Source: CBDFMR01 sp965249765 (GTDB taxonomy: Bacteria; Bacteroidota; Bacteroidia; Chitinophagales; Saprospiraceae). From it: a stretch of 64,000 nt of DNA. Of the stretch, positions 30,035 through 39,592 are shown one piece after another; the first letter of the stretch is position 1, and each line of letters starts with the position of its first letter. Below the pieces are notes generated by a model. It saw only the letters and a program-made list of their open reading frames with translations, had not been told where the DNA came from and searched no databases. The stretch lies in the NCBI GenBank assembly GCA_965249765.1, contig CBDFMR010000005.1:186001-250000 (forward strand), written 5' to 3'. Position numbers and translations under genes: made by a program.

Positions 30035-31074
30035 TGAGAGAATGGTCATCATATAATCGTATCAATGCTCACGGGCATCTACTTCCGTATCCTGAGGACA
30101 TCCCTCGGTTTATGCGTGATAAGAAATATTTTTGGGTAGATGCGGACAGAAAATTCATGTGCCAGAATGACTGGAAACGACCGATCACCGACAAGAGTTT
30201 TTTTCTGAATGAAAAGATCGAGTGGTTAGCGGAAAACAATATCGATCATGAAGTCCTGATTACGCTTTCTCAGCTTTATTGCAACGGTCTGGGTGAAGAT
30301 ACCTGCGGTGATATTATCCGCTTTCAAAACGACTTCCATGCTCGTGTACAAGCTGAGCATCTTGAAGTCTTTACTGGGGGATTTGTGGTTCAGCCTGCCC
30401 ATATTGATCAAGCATTGAAAGAAATCGACAGATGTGTCCATGAGCTAGGGCTCGAGGTGATGTGCCTGCCAACACATTTTTTAATGGATGATACATGGGT
30501 ATCCATTGCTTGCCCAGAAACCATGCCTCTCTTTGCCCTTGCTGATGAGCTCGGTCTGGCCATAGAGGTTCATCCTTATGATGCACCCAAGATGATAAAG
30601 CTCAGAGACGAATACTGGAGATTTCATCTCATCTGGATGTGTGCGCAGACGGCTGACGCCTTTCATATGTTTACTTCTCGTGGTTTTCATCGGATGTATC
30701 CCAATGCTCGAGTGTGTTTTGCTCACGGTAATCAGTATGGTCAGATCAACATAGGTCGACGAAAGCAAGGATATTACGGAAGGCCTGATTTATTTAAAGA
30801 CGCTACTGATCCTGAAGACAGCCTTGGCGTCAATAATCTTTTCTTCGACACCTTGGTCCATGACGTTTTATCTTTCCGCCTGATGGTGGAGCGGAGCGGT
30901 GTGGACCAGATAGTCTTTGGACTTGATGACCCCTACCCTCTGGGTGAGTTGGATATAGGACATGACTGTTATCCGGGCCAAGTGCTTGATGAAGCGGTTG
31001 AGTCTGGTTTTATTACTGTCGAAGATCGAAGTTTGATCGTCAAGAACAATGTCGTTAGATGGATTGACGGCTAG
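30034..31074 (+). CDS. 2-amino-3-carboxymuconate-6-semialdehyde decarboxylase-like amidohydrolase
   Basis: 346 residues from ATG 30034. Metal ligands His13 and His15 (NAHGHLLP), a third His in IEVHPYD (about 183), the AHGNQYGQ loop and the Asp-containing GLDDPYPLGE close to the C-terminus follow the ACMSD pattern (HxH, H, H, D). Converts ACMS to 2-aminomuconate-6-semialdehyde, keeping carbon out of quinolinate. The predicted neighbours in the pathway flank it. Slightly longer in the middle than typical bacterial ACMSD, but the site is intact. Confidence 0.87.
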   Translation: MREWSSYNRINAHGHLLPYPEDIPRFMRDKKYFWVDADRKFMCQNDWKRPITDKSFFLNEKIEWLAENNIDHEVLITLSQLYCNGLGEDTCGDIIRFQNDFHARVQAEHLEVFTGGFVVQPAHIDQALKEIDRCVHELGLEVMCLPTHFLMDDTWVSIACPETMPLFALADELGLAIEVHPYDAPKMIKLRDEYWRFHLIWMCAQTADAFHMFTSRGFHRMYPNARVCFAHGNQYGQINIGRRKQGYYGRPDLFKDATDPEDSLGVNNLFFDTLVHDVLSFRLMVERSGVDQIVFGLDDPYPLGELDIGHDCYPGQVLDEAVESGFITVEDRSLIVKNNVVRWIDG

Positions 31075-31106
31075 TTAACCCACCGACATTTCTATTACTG
31101 TTTTTA

Positions 31107-31141
31107 TGTTACATAAATTATGTAACATATTTTATGTAACA
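31107..31141 (+). promoter_or_regulatory. palindromic operator with a third half-site
   Basis: TGTTACATAA-A-TTATGTAACA (31107-31127) is a perfect 21-bp inverted repeat, followed at 31132-31141 by another TTATGTAACA. A TATCTTAG box at 31156-31163 puts the third half-site near the -33 position of a promoter for the ATPase gene, so a bound protein would block it. Confidence 0.6.
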
Positions 31142-31167
31142 ATCCAGCTCTTTACTATCTTAGTTTC

Positions 31168-32283
31168 ATGAATCCATTTTTTATATATCAATATGGAGGG
31201 CCTCACTACTTCTGTGATCGAGAAGAAGAACTAAAAAACCTTCTGGATGCCGTAAAGAATCAAAGGCCCATTGTACTCCACTCAAAGAGGCGGATGGGTA
31301 AAACTGGCATCATCCATCACCTACATTATCATCTTCAGAAGAAGCGACAGGTATGCATTTATGCCGACGTGCTAGACACCTCATCAGATACTGATTTTGT
31401 AAATACACTGGTCAATGCAAGTCTCAAAAGCATCTCCAAAAATCGCAACACGGTAATAAAAATCGTCAGTGAATTCTTTGCCAAATATCAACCCAAGTTC
31501 AGCTTTGATACCCTGACTGGAAACCCCATTGTACAGCTTGACATCAATAAACCTGAAGAAGTCAAAATGTCAATGGATCTTCTATTTGACATGCTGAGCA
31601 GTACAAAGAAAAAGATCCAAATAGCCATCGATGAATTTCAACAAATCAAAGAGTATAAAAGCACACAGATTGATGCCACACTGAGGAAGCACCTTCAGTT
31701 AAATCCCAATATTCACATCATATTTTGCGGAAGCCAGAGACACATACTTCTCGATTTATTCAATGATCCCAAAAGTCCAATGTACAGGACAGTCCAACAA
31801 ATGTCTGTTCCTGAGATTCCCTATCCGGCATATATGGATTTTATCCAAAAACTTTTCTCTGAAGGGGGACAAAAGATTGATGAGCGGGTAGCCCACAACA
31901 TTCTTCAATGGACCAAGGGTCACACTTTCTACGTACAATACATTTGCAACAGACTGTATTCACTAGATAAAGTAGAAATAACAGAAACCGACCTCGAAAA
32001 AGTCAAAAGACAAATTCTTAATGAGCTTGAACTCAATTTCCTCAGTTACAAGAAGATATTGTCAAAAAATCAATTCAAAGTATTAGAGGCGATCGCTAAA
32101 GAATCGTCAGTACGTACGGTAAGAACCTCAGAATTCACAAAAAAGTACGATATTGCTATCAGCTCAGCAGATCAAGCCCTGCAGTATCTTGTCAAATCCG
32201 AAATGGTATACGAGGAATTGACAAAAGATGGCTCAGAATACTCCGTCTATGATCTATTTTTATCAAGATGGCTTGAAGCATAA
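31168..32283 (+). CDS. P-loop ATPase with winged-helix C-terminus (ATPase_2-like)
   Basis: 371 residues. Walker A in LHSKRRMGKTGIIHH (about residues 37-51), Walker B in IQIAIDEFQQI (about 150-160), sensor FCGSQRHIL; the C-terminal 80 residues look like a winged helix (NQFKVLEAIAKES...EFTKKYDIAISSADQALQYLVKSEMV). This is the archaeal-type AAA/STAND-like ATPase_2 group, whose functions are mostly unknown. It stands between ACMSD and kynU with its own operator-like site, so it looks inserted in the catabolic block. A link to kynurenine metabolism is not shown. Confidence 0.75.
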   Translation: MNPFFIYQYGGPHYFCDREEELKNLLDAVKNQRPIVLHSKRRMGKTGIIHHLHYHLQKKRQVCIYADVLDTSSDTDFVNTLVNASLKSISKNRNTVIKIVSEFFAKYQPKFSFDTLTGNPIVQLDINKPEEVKMSMDLLFDMLSSTKKKIQIAIDEFQQIKEYKSTQIDATLRKHLQLNPNIHIIFCGSQRHILLDLFNDPKSPMYRTVQQMSVPEIPYPAYMDFIQKLFSEGGQKIDERVAHNILQWTKGHTFYVQYICNRLYSLDKVEITETDLEKVKRQILNELELNFLSYKKILSKNQFKVLEAIAKESSVRTVRTSEFTKKYDIAISSADQALQYLVKSEMVYEELTKDGSEYSVYDLFLSRWLEA

Positions 32284-32329
32284 CACAACACAATTATTTT
32301 ACAAAATTGAACCTTAACAAGGATCACCA

Positions 32330-33598
32330 ATGACTTTTGAAAACGACATAGCATTTGCACAAAGGATGGATCAAGAAGACCCACTACGGTCTTTCAGAGA
32401 TCGGTTCCATTTGCCATTGAATTCTAACGGGACACCATATATCTACTTTTGTGGAAATTCACTTGGGCTACAGCCAACGCAAACAAAATCATACATAGAG
32501 GAAGAGCTTGAAGACTGGGCACGCCTCGGAGTAGAAGGCCACATACATGGGCGACATCCATGGCTCCCTTATCATGAGTTCCTCACTGAGAAAATGGCCG
32601 CGGTAGTCGGTGGCTTACCTAGCGAGGTAATTGTCATGAACACCCTCTCTGTCAACCTCCATATCATGATGGCTTCTTTCTATCGCCCTACTACCAAGAG
32701 AAACAAAATTCTCGTTGAGTACTCCCCTTTTCCATCGGATCGATATGCCGTAGAATCTCAGATTAGATTTCATGGTTTTGATCCATCAGAATGCTTGATT
32801 GAATTGCGGCCTGAAGAGGGAACAGAATATGTGTCACGTGACCACATTCATGAGACATTGGAAACTCACGGTGAAGAAATAGCCTTGGTCCTGATAGGTT
32901 CTGTAAATTACTACACTGGGCAGGCATACCCATTAAAAGCAATAACCGAAGCAGCCCATGCTAAAGGATGCAAAGTCGGTTTTGATCTGGCCCATGGTGC
33001 AGGCAACCTAAAGTTAACTCTTCATGACGACGGACCGGATTTTGCTTGTTGGTGCAGTTATAAATACCTCAACTCCGGCCCCGGCAGTCTATCAGGTTGT
33101 TTTATCCATCAGCGTCATCATCATGATCCTGATATCAAGAGATTTCACGGTTGGTGGGGTCATAATAAAGAAGAAAGGTTTAAGATGGGTGACACATTCA
33201 TGCCTATCAATACTGCTGAAACCTGGCAACTGAGTAATCCACCAATTCTATCAATGGCAGCTATCAGGGCTTCTTTAGACATTTTTGCAGAAGCAGGAAT
33301 GACCGCACTATCCGATAAGGCATCCACTATGACCGCATATCTGGAGTTTCTACTGATGGAATTGAAATCTCAAAAAATAAACATCATCACCCCTTCAAAT
33401 CCTGGCGAACGAGGATGTCAGTTATCGATCCAGATTATCGATGCTGACAAATCTATTTTTGACAATCTGACGTCCAAAGGAGTAATCGCTGATTGGAGAG
33501 AACCGGACGTCATCCGCATTGCTCCTGTCCCTCTTTACAACACATACAAGGAAGTGCTAACTTTTTGCCAACTATTAAATAATTGCCTCAATGAATAA
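32330..33598 (+). CDS. kynU: kynureninase
   Basis: 422 residues. PLP enzyme with FCGNSLGLQP, GRHPWLPYHEFL, GFDLAHGAGNL (Asp that holds the pyridine N) and CSYKYLNSGPGSLSGCF (PLP lysine). Cleaves kynurenine or 3-hydroxykynurenine to anthranilate or 3-hydroxyanthranilate. Its tail overlaps the KMO gene by eight bases. Confidence 0.95.
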   Translation: MTFENDIAFAQRMDQEDPLRSFRDRFHLPLNSNGTPYIYFCGNSLGLQPTQTKSYIEEELEDWARLGVEGHIHGRHPWLPYHEFLTEKMAAVVGGLPSEVIVMNTLSVNLHIMMASFYRPTTKRNKILVEYSPFPSDRYAVESQIRFHGFDPSECLIELRPEEGTEYVSRDHIHETLETHGEEIALVLIGSVNYYTGQAYPLKAITEAAHAKGCKVGFDLAHGAGNLKLTLHDDGPDFACWCSYKYLNSGPGSLSGCFIHQRHHHDPDIKRFHGWWGHNKEERFKMGDTFMPINTAETWQLSNPPILSMAAIRASLDIFAEAGMTALSDKASTMTAYLEFLLMELKSQKINIITPSNPGERGCQLSIQIIDADKSIFDNLTSKGVIADWREPDVIRIAPVPLYNTYKEVLTFCQLLNNCLNE

Positions 33599-34940
33599 GA
33601 AAGTAATAATTGCAGGAGCCGGCTTGTGTGGTACAATGATCGCAATCAAGATGGCACAACGTGGTCACAAAGTAGATTTATTTGAAAAGAGAGATGATCT
33701 CAGGATAAAAGAACTAGATGCCGGTAGGTCGATAAATCTTGCCCTCTCTGACAGGGGATTGAAAGCACTGAGAATGATCGGTATTGAAGAAAGTGCAAAA
33801 GCACTTACCATTCCCATGTATGGGAGAATGATACATTTTGCCGATGGGCAAAAAAAGCTTTACAGGTATAGCGGAAGAGAAAGTGACTTTATCAATTCCA
33901 TCTCTCGACCAGGTCTCAATACGCTATTGCTGGGCAAGGCAGATGAATACGAGAATCTTACTATTCACTTTTCATCTCCCTGTACGCGAGTTGATCTTAG
34001 CCAAGGGATCGCTCATTTTTCTTCTCCTGACCAAGGCCAACTGGAGTATAAAGCAGATCTGATAATTGGTGCTGATGGTGCTGGATCTGCTGTAAGAAAG
34101 TCTATGTCCAGATTGTCAAACCAACTTCGTTTTAGTTTCTCCCAAAATTTTCTAGAAACAGGATATAAAGAACTTTCCATCCTACCAGGTACAGGTGGGT
34201 CCCACCAAATAGAAAAAAATGCCTTGCATATCTGGCCAAGAAAAGGTTTTATGCTAATAGCTCTACCCAATCTCGATGGTAGTTTTACGGTTACTCTATT
34301 CTTACCATTTGATGGTGATAATGGTTTTGATGCTCTTGATACTGACCAAAAAATAACTGCTTTCTTTGAGGCCAATTTCCCCGATGCATTGCAACTCATG
34401 CCTCAGTTACTAGAGGATTATCATCACAACCCAACAAGTTCTCTAGGTACGATCAAGTGTTTTCCATGGACGGCATACTCTAAGGTCCTTGTCATGGGTG
34501 ATGCTGCCCATGCCGTCGTCCCGTTTTATGGCCAAGGGATGAATTGTTCGTTTGAAGATTGTGTGGAACTAGACAAAAGTCTTGACATGCATAATGATGA
34601 CTTCGCTCAAGCACTAAGTAGTTACCAGCAATCAAGAAAGAAAGATGCTGATGCTATAGCCGACTTAGCAGAGGAGAATTTCTACGAAATGGCTGCACAT
34701 ACAGCCGACCCTGTTTTTAATTTTAAGAGGAAGTTAGAGTTGGCAATGGAACAGGCGTTTTCTGATTACTATTCTAAGTACAGTATGGTCACATTTAAAG
34801 AAGATCTTCCCTATAGTGTAGCCTTGAATCAAGGTCGTAAACAAGACATGATATTGCTCGATATAGCCCGACGGTTGCTAGATACAGAGGACTATTCTAT
34901 CTCAAATGTCTATTTTGAATTAAGCCAAAGGATGGAATAA
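33591..34940 (+). CDS. kmo: kynurenine 3-monooxygenase
   Basis: 449 residues. FAD-binding GAGLCG at residues 9-14, a second FAD motif VMGDAAHAVVPFYGQGMNCSFEDC near residues 301-324, and DAGRSINLALSDRGLKAL, all typical of KMO. Uses NADPH and oxygen to 3-hydroxylate kynurenine. A hydrophobic C-terminal membrane anchor, seen in eukaryotic KMO, is absent. The gene starts inside kynU, so the two are translated together. Confidence 0.95.
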   Translation: MNKKVIIAGAGLCGTMIAIKMAQRGHKVDLFEKRDDLRIKELDAGRSINLALSDRGLKALRMIGIEESAKALTIPMYGRMIHFADGQKKLYRYSGRESDFINSISRPGLNTLLLGKADEYENLTIHFSSPCTRVDLSQGIAHFSSPDQGQLEYKADLIIGADGAGSAVRKSMSRLSNQLRFSFSQNFLETGYKELSILPGTGGSHQIEKNALHIWPRKGFMLIALPNLDGSFTVTLFLPFDGDNGFDALDTDQKITAFFEANFPDALQLMPQLLEDYHHNPTSSLGTIKCFPWTAYSKVLVMGDAAHAVVPFYGQGMNCSFEDCVELDKSLDMHNDDFAQALSSYQQSRKKDADAIADLAEENFYEMAAHTADPVFNFKRKLELAMEQAFSDYYSKYSMVTFKEDLPYSVALNQGRKQDMILLDIARRLLDTEDYSISNVYFELSQRME

Positions 34941-34946
34941 AGAACA

Positions 34947-34979
34947 TTGTAACTACTTTTTACTTTATACTTATCTTTA
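34947..34979 (+). promoter_or_regulatory. candidate promoter for the HAO gene
   Basis: TTG (34947-34949) and TATCTTTA (34972-34979) are 22 bp apart, close to the TTG-N19-21-TAnnTTTG pattern, 20 bp upstream of the HAO ATG. The last base of the box is A, not G. Confidence 0.35.
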
Positions 34980-34999
34980 GTCCATAAATATATTATACC

Positions 35000-35536
35000 A
35001 TGGCCGTAGCAAGACCTTTTAACCTCCAAAAATGGATAGATGAACACCGTGACGAGTTAAAGCCTCCTGTGGGTAATAAAAACCTGTATAAGAAAGCCGG
35101 AGATTATATCGTCATGATTGTAGCTGGTCCAAATGCAAGAAAGGACTACCACTATAACGAGACTGAAGAATTGTTTTACCAGCTTGAAGGAGATATCAAT
35201 GTACGTATACAGGAAGATGGAAAAGCTGTTGATGTTCCCATCAAAGAAGGAGAAATGTTTCTGCTTCCGGCAAAGGTTCCACACTCACCTATGAGATCAG
35301 AAGGGTCCATCGGATTGGTAGTCGAACTGAAGAGAAGTGCTGAAGAGCGGGATGGACTCATGTGGTTTTGCGATCAATGCAATAACAAATTACATGACAC
35401 CTACTTTAAATTGACGAACATAGAGACGGACTTTCTCCCCAGGTTTCGCGATTACTATGGCGATGAGAAACTAAGAACCTGTAACTCATGTGGTACCGTG
35501 ATGGAGACTGATAAGAGATTTGTTGACTTATCATAG
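35000..35536 (+). CDS. 3-hydroxyanthranilate 3,4-dioxygenase
   Basis: 178 residues, a cupin. Iron ligands His51, Glu57 and His95 fall in HYNETEELFY and VPHSP, the same positions reported for bacterial HAO; the C-terminus has two CxxC pairs (Cys124/127, Cys161/164), the rubredoxin-like site of the bacterial enzyme. Opens the ring of 3-hydroxyanthranilate to ACMS, feeding the decarboxylase at 30034. It may have its own promoter; the LpxH-like gene follows after 3 bp. Confidence 0.95.
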   Translation: MAVARPFNLQKWIDEHRDELKPPVGNKNLYKKAGDYIVMIVAGPNARKDYHYNETEELFYQLEGDINVRIQEDGKAVDVPIKEGEMFLLPAKVPHSPMRSEGSIGLVVELKRSAEERDGLMWFCDQCNNKLHDTYFKLTNIETDFLPRFRDYYGDEKLRTCNSCGTVMETDKRFVDLS

Positions 35537-35539
35537 TAA

Positions 35540-36307
35540 ATGTCAGATAAAATATACTTCGCCTCTGATTTTCACTTAGGTATCGACGCTCTCCATTCCT
35601 CAAGTGAGCGAGAAAAAATTATTGTCGGTTGGCTTGATGAAATAAAAAAAGACGCCACCGCGATCTATTTACTCGGAGATATTTTTGACTATTGGTTTGA
35701 GTGGGACAATGTAATTCCCAAAGGATTTACTCGACTGATAGGCAAAATTGCTGAGCTAAAAGACAATGGAATCGATGTTGTACTGTTTACTGGCAACCAT
35801 GATATGTGGATGTTTGATTATTTCCAGAGAGAATTTGACATTCCTATACACCGCCGACCGTTATCCATAGAACTTCAAGGTAAGAAGATGATACTCGGAC
35901 ATGGAGATGGACTGGGTCCGGGAGATCACGGTTATAAATTTATTAAGAAAGTGTTTTCCAATAAAATCTGTCAGTGGTTGTTTGCCAGGCTCCACCCCAA
36001 TTTATCACTATGGCTGATGAAATATTTTTCTGGAAAAAGCAGATACCATAATCCTGCCCCCGACAAATTTTTAGGTAAAGAAAAAGAATGGTTGGTTCAG
36101 TATGCTGAACAGAAGACAAAGACAAGTGATATTGACTACTTCATATTTGGACACCGCCATCTTCCTATTGACTATACATTATCTAATGGCCATAGCAGAT
36201 ATGTTAATCTTGGGGATTGGATATACTATTACTCTTATGCCGTATTGGAAGGTGGAGAATTACAACTGAAGTTTTATCGCGACGACAATAAGGTTGTCTT
36301 TCCTTAA
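35540..36307 (+). CDS. UDP-2,3-diacylglucosamine diphosphatase-like metallophosphatase
   Basis: 255 residues, calcineurin-like fold. Metal motifs DFHLG, GDIFDYWFEW, GNHDMWM, GHGDGLGPGD and GHRHLP are in LpxH order. Would hydrolyse UDP-2,3-diacylglucosamine to lipid X in lipid A synthesis, at the inner membrane. Joined to the HAO gene by position only; there is no metabolic link. Confidence 0.87.
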   Translation: MSDKIYFASDFHLGIDALHSSSEREKIIVGWLDEIKKDATAIYLLGDIFDYWFEWDNVIPKGFTRLIGKIAELKDNGIDVVLFTGNHDMWMFDYFQREFDIPIHRRPLSIELQGKKMILGHGDGLGPGDHGYKFIKKVFSNKICQWLFARLHPNLSLWLMKYFSGKSRYHNPAPDKFLGKEKEWLVQYAEQKTKTSDIDYFIFGHRHLPIDYTLSNGHSRYVNLGDWIYYYSYAVLEGGELQLKFYRDDNKVVFP

Positions 36308-36465
36308 GCGTGTAGAACAAATTGCACTTTTAGAATATAACGACAAATTTGCATCTTGTATGTTAGACTTAATCACGGACCTTGACATCCGTACAATTTG
36401 TTTTACACACCTTCCCTAGTCTCTAGTGGGTCTTCAAATCTTCAAATTACCACATCCCAAATCAA

Positions 36466-36867
36466 CTACTCTTCTTCATCGCTATCCAGCAGTAGTTGTC
36501 GCTGATCCAAAAACATATACCACTTGATGATCTTTCTCATGTCACTCACATGAACTCTCTCATCATCGTAGTCAGGCAATATCTGGGCGAAATAAGCCTC
36601 AATGTCTCCGGAAGATCCCTTTATACTCACTGGGGGTATCGTTTCTGCCTTGTCACGCATATTGGTAAAGACATCCTTGAGAGGGACCGTATCCAGTTGG
36701 GTATAGATCGATACGGTTTCCAAAGGAGTAAACTGATGCTTCCTTACCGAGCAAAATCGTGTTTTACCGGTATCCATGTCTCCGACGACTATTCCATTGG
36801 TACGTGATGCCACTATGTTGTATAGTCCAGACATACCACTTACTGCCACTATTTTATCTAATTTCAT
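36466..36867 (-). CDS. DUF5606-like protein
   Basis: 133 residues. Starts MKLDKIVAVSGMSGLYNIV and continues with GIVVGDMDTGKTRF and FTPLETVSIYTQLDTVPL, a pattern I associate with the DUF5606 family of Bacteroidota (from memory). The C-terminus is acidic (DSDEEE). One base separates it from the amidohydrolase gene downstream of which it lies, so it is probably the last gene of that transcript. Function unknown. Confidence 0.7.
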   Translation of the reverse strand: MKLDKIVAVSGMSGLYNIVASRTNGIVVGDMDTGKTRFCSVRKHQFTPLETVSIYTQLDTVPLKDVFTNMRDKAETIPPVSIKGSSGDIEAYFAQILPDYDDERVHVSDMRKIIKWYMFLDQRQLLLDSDEEE

Positions 36868-36868
36868 A

Positions 36869-38203
36869 TTACTTGCTTAAACCGGGATTGCGGTGAATAA
36901 ATTCATCATAGAGCAAAGTATGTCTGCTCTCGATAGGTACATTCCATCCATTAATAAATAAATGAGAGATGACTGTCTTCATCTCAAAAGGATCGCCATC
37001 AGCGATAAATAAATTGGCGACCTTGCCCTTTTCTAAACTTCCATACAGATCTCCTAGGCCAAAAATCTCGGCTGGGTTTATTGTAATGGCTTTAAGAGCT
37101 TCTTCTTTACCCATGCCGTACGTTGCAGCAAATCCCGCATTGAAAGGAAGGTTCCTGACATTCTCAGCCTCGTTGGTACGCAGAGCTACTTTCACACCAG
37201 CTTTTGCCAATACGGAGGCGTTGCGATAAGCAGAATCATACTTATCAGATCCTCTTCTAGGATTTGAAAGCACGGGACCCACAATACATGAAAGGCCGGC
37301 TTCGGATATTTTCTCTGCAACCCTCCAGCCTTCACTCACACCTACTAAGATTGCATTGACATTGTGTTCTCCGATCCACTTGATCGCACTCAAGATATCT
37401 TTCTCTCGATTGACATTTATCATGACATTTATCTTACCTCTGACAACAGGAAGCAGCGCATCCATCTGTGGGTTGTAGTCGTTTCTTGTCATTCCACCAG
37501 CTTTACCAATACTGTCAATTCTAGCGTAAGCAACAGCCTTGTCCCATATGTCGGATAGTTCTTTAGTAGATTTCTCTTCTGCCTTCTTGATGTCTTCGTC
37601 TGATCTTTTGTCCCATCGTCCACGCTTCCCAGTCGACGGATAATTCATCACCACCCCTTTGAATCCGGCATACATCTGCTCCGGAGTATATCCGTGAAGA
37701 TTGATCAAAGCTGCAGTTCCGGGAAACCTTCCTCCTTGAGGTACAGCCATGACTGTTGTCACACCATTAACTCGGGTGACCGGTATGTTTACAGAGCTCG
37801 GATTTACGGCTGTAAGTGCTTGCATATGAGGGATAAAATTCCCTAGTTCGTTTTGATCTTGTGTAAGTGAAACAGAACCCACCTCAGAGAGTCCAAGTGA
37901 GGTTCCCGAGTCTATAAATCCAGGGTATATATACTTACCCGTACAATTAATGACTTTTGTATTTGCACCAAGTGCAATGTCCCCAATATCAGCTATCAAC
38001 CCATCCTTGATGAGTAAATCTCCTTCTATATTGCCATTGGTGACTGTAACCAACGTGGCATTCGTCATTAAGAATTCCCCGTTCTGCGATGGTGTAATCT
38101 GCTGCGCACTACCTTGAGTCAAAACAAGAATACATACACACATGCCTATCATCGACATGCTATTTCTCAGTATTAATTGTGACTCTCTCAATAGATTTAT
38201 CAT
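36869..38203 (-). CDS. secreted amidohydrolase-fold protein, HxH motif missing
   Basis: 444 residues from ATG 38203; the longer frame up to 38332 overlaps the preceding gene and gives an unlikely N-terminus. Signal peptide (hydrophobic about 15-30) then an imidazolonepropionase-like composite domain. Where active enzymes have DxHxH this protein has GFIDSGTSLG, so two metal ligands are replaced. The C-terminal GSLEKGKVANLFIADGD is conserved. It is the third of three tandem relatives. Either a non-hydrolytic partner of the central gene or an enzyme with a different metal site. Confidence 0.82.
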   Translation of the reverse strand: MINLLRESQLILRNSMSMIGMCVCILVLTQGSAQQITPSQNGEFLMTNATLVTVTNGNIEGDLLIKDGLIADIGDIALGANTKVINCTGKYIYPGFIDSGTSLGLSEVGSVSLTQDQNELGNFIPHMQALTAVNPSSVNIPVTRVNGVTTVMAVPQGGRFPGTAALINLHGYTPEQMYAGFKGVVMNYPSTGKRGRWDKRSDEDIKKAEEKSTKELSDIWDKAVAYARIDSIGKAGGMTRNDYNPQMDALLPVVRGKINVMINVNREKDILSAIKWIGEHNVNAILVGVSEGWRVAEKISEAGLSCIVGPVLSNPRRGSDKYDSAYRNASVLAKAGVKVALRTNEAENVRNLPFNAGFAATYGMGKEEALKAITINPAEIFGLGDLYGSLEKGKVANLFIADGDPFEMKTVISHLFINGWNVPIESRHTLLYDEFIHRNPGLSK

Positions 38204-38225
38204 AATTTTAATTTCTGCAGTAATT

Positions 38226-39581
38226 CTAATTCTTTGAATCAAAAAGGTATTCATAAACTCCTTGCATGCAACCTTCTGCCTCATGGTCATGACCATGTCT
38301 GTTCTCACCATTGAATGTGGGTGCTTCTTCATTAGGATCGATATCTACTCGCACATCAGCAACATCATTTACAATATCGAATCTCACAATGCCGTCCACA
38401 ATGGTCATCTGCGGTATGGTATAGATAGATAACGGATGACTCTCGAAGATGGCAATATCTCCATCTTTCCCCACTTCTATCGATCCTACTCGCTTGTCTA
38501 TACCTAGCTGTATGGCAGGATTGATAGTTATTAACTTTAAAGCATCATTGTCAGACAGATTGCCATATCGCTGCGTCTTGGCAGCCTCATGATAAAGGTG
38601 CCTTATGAGTTCTCGAGAATCCGAGTTGATGGACGTGACCACGCCATTCTCAGTAAGTATGGCTGCGTTGAAAGCGGTAGAATAATAGACTTCAAACTTA
38701 TATGCCCACCAATCAGAGAATACAGAAGCATGAGCACCGAAGGCTGCCAACTCAGGGGCTACCTTGAATCCTTCATTGACATGTTGAAAAGTAATATTGT
38801 GTACGCCATAATCACCAAGAACATTCATCAGCATAAGTATCTCGTCCGCCCGGTACGAATGGCAGTGAATTAGTATCTCACCATTAAGAATGTCAGAAAG
38901 TATCTCGTTTCTGTGATTATACACTGGTGGCGCTGATACCTTTCCTGCCTTGTAGTCTACCCAAGATTGCTTGTAAGTCTGAGCACCACTGAAGGCAGAT
39001 CTGAAAATCTGCTCAATCCCCATACGGGTACGAGGTGTAATATTTCTTCCTTCACCATGGACACGCATTGGGTTTTCACCGAGGGCAAACTTTATAGTCC
39101 TAGGTGCACCTTCCATTTTAAAGGCATCAGGATCATGAAGGCCCCACCGATGCTTTATTGTCTGACACTGACCACCAATGGCATTGGCCGACCCATGCAT
39201 CGCATGGGAGATACTCACTCCTCCCGCTAGAGCTCTATACATTCCTACGTCATAGGGATTAATGGCATCGCCCACCCATACTTCAGCAGTAACAGGATTT
39301 GTTGCCTCATTTACAGCATCTATCGCAAGGTGGGAGTGGGCGTCTACAATGCCAGGCATTACATAATTGCCTTTTGCATCGACCACTTTTGTGTCCGATC
39401 CGACACTAAGGTCTTTGCCTATCTTGGCTATTTTTCCATTTGTAATCAAGATATCCGTGTCTTCAAAATTCCCTTTGGTAATCGTAAGCACGGTACCGTT
39501 TTTTATAAGAATGCTTCCTGCTGGTTGTGCTATAATTCCATAGCAAATAAAAATTCCGAAGATTGTATATATGATTTTCAA
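38226..39581 (-). CDS. secreted amidohydrolase with intact HxH
   Basis: 451 residues. N-terminal signal peptide (about 1-18, ending near AQPAG), then MPGIVDAHSHLAID with the HxH metal pair (about residues 80-84), later EILIHCHSYRADEI and FQHVNEGFK providing more His, and GSIEVGKDGDIAIFESHPLS near the end. The C-terminus carries HGHDHEAEGC, a His-rich tail. The only one of the three tandem genes with the full set of ligands. Periplasmic; substrate unknown, perhaps a cyclic dipeptide or imide. Confidence 0.86.
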   Translation of the reverse strand: MKIIYTIFGIFICYGIIAQPAGSILIKNGTVLTITKGNFEDTDILITNGKIAKIGKDLSVGSDTKVVDAKGNYVMPGIVDAHSHLAIDAVNEATNPVTAEVWVGDAINPYDVGMYRALAGGVSISHAMHGSANAIGGQCQTIKHRWGLHDPDAFKMEGAPRTIKFALGENPMRVHGEGRNITPRTRMGIEQIFRSAFSGAQTYKQSWVDYKAGKVSAPPVYNHRNEILSDILNGEILIHCHSYRADEILMLMNVLGDYGVHNITFQHVNEGFKVAPELAAFGAHASVFSDWWAYKFEVYYSTAFNAAILTENGVVTSINSDSRELIRHLYHEAAKTQRYGNLSDNDALKLITINPAIQLGIDKRVGSIEVGKDGDIAIFESHPLSIYTIPQMTIVDGIVRFDIVNDVADVRVDIDPNEEAPTFNGENRHGHDHEAEGCMQGVYEYLFDSKN

Positions 39582-39592
39582 TTTTCCTTTTC

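Noticed and set aside
31168..32283. ATPase as a classic transcription regulator of the kyn genes
   Set aside because: It has a Walker ATPase and a weak winged helix only; nothing in the sequence shows it regulates these genes.
38204..38332. Longer N-terminus for the third amidohydrolase gene
   Set aside because: It overlaps the upstream gene by about 100 bp, lacks a signal peptide at its start, and ATG 38203 gives one.
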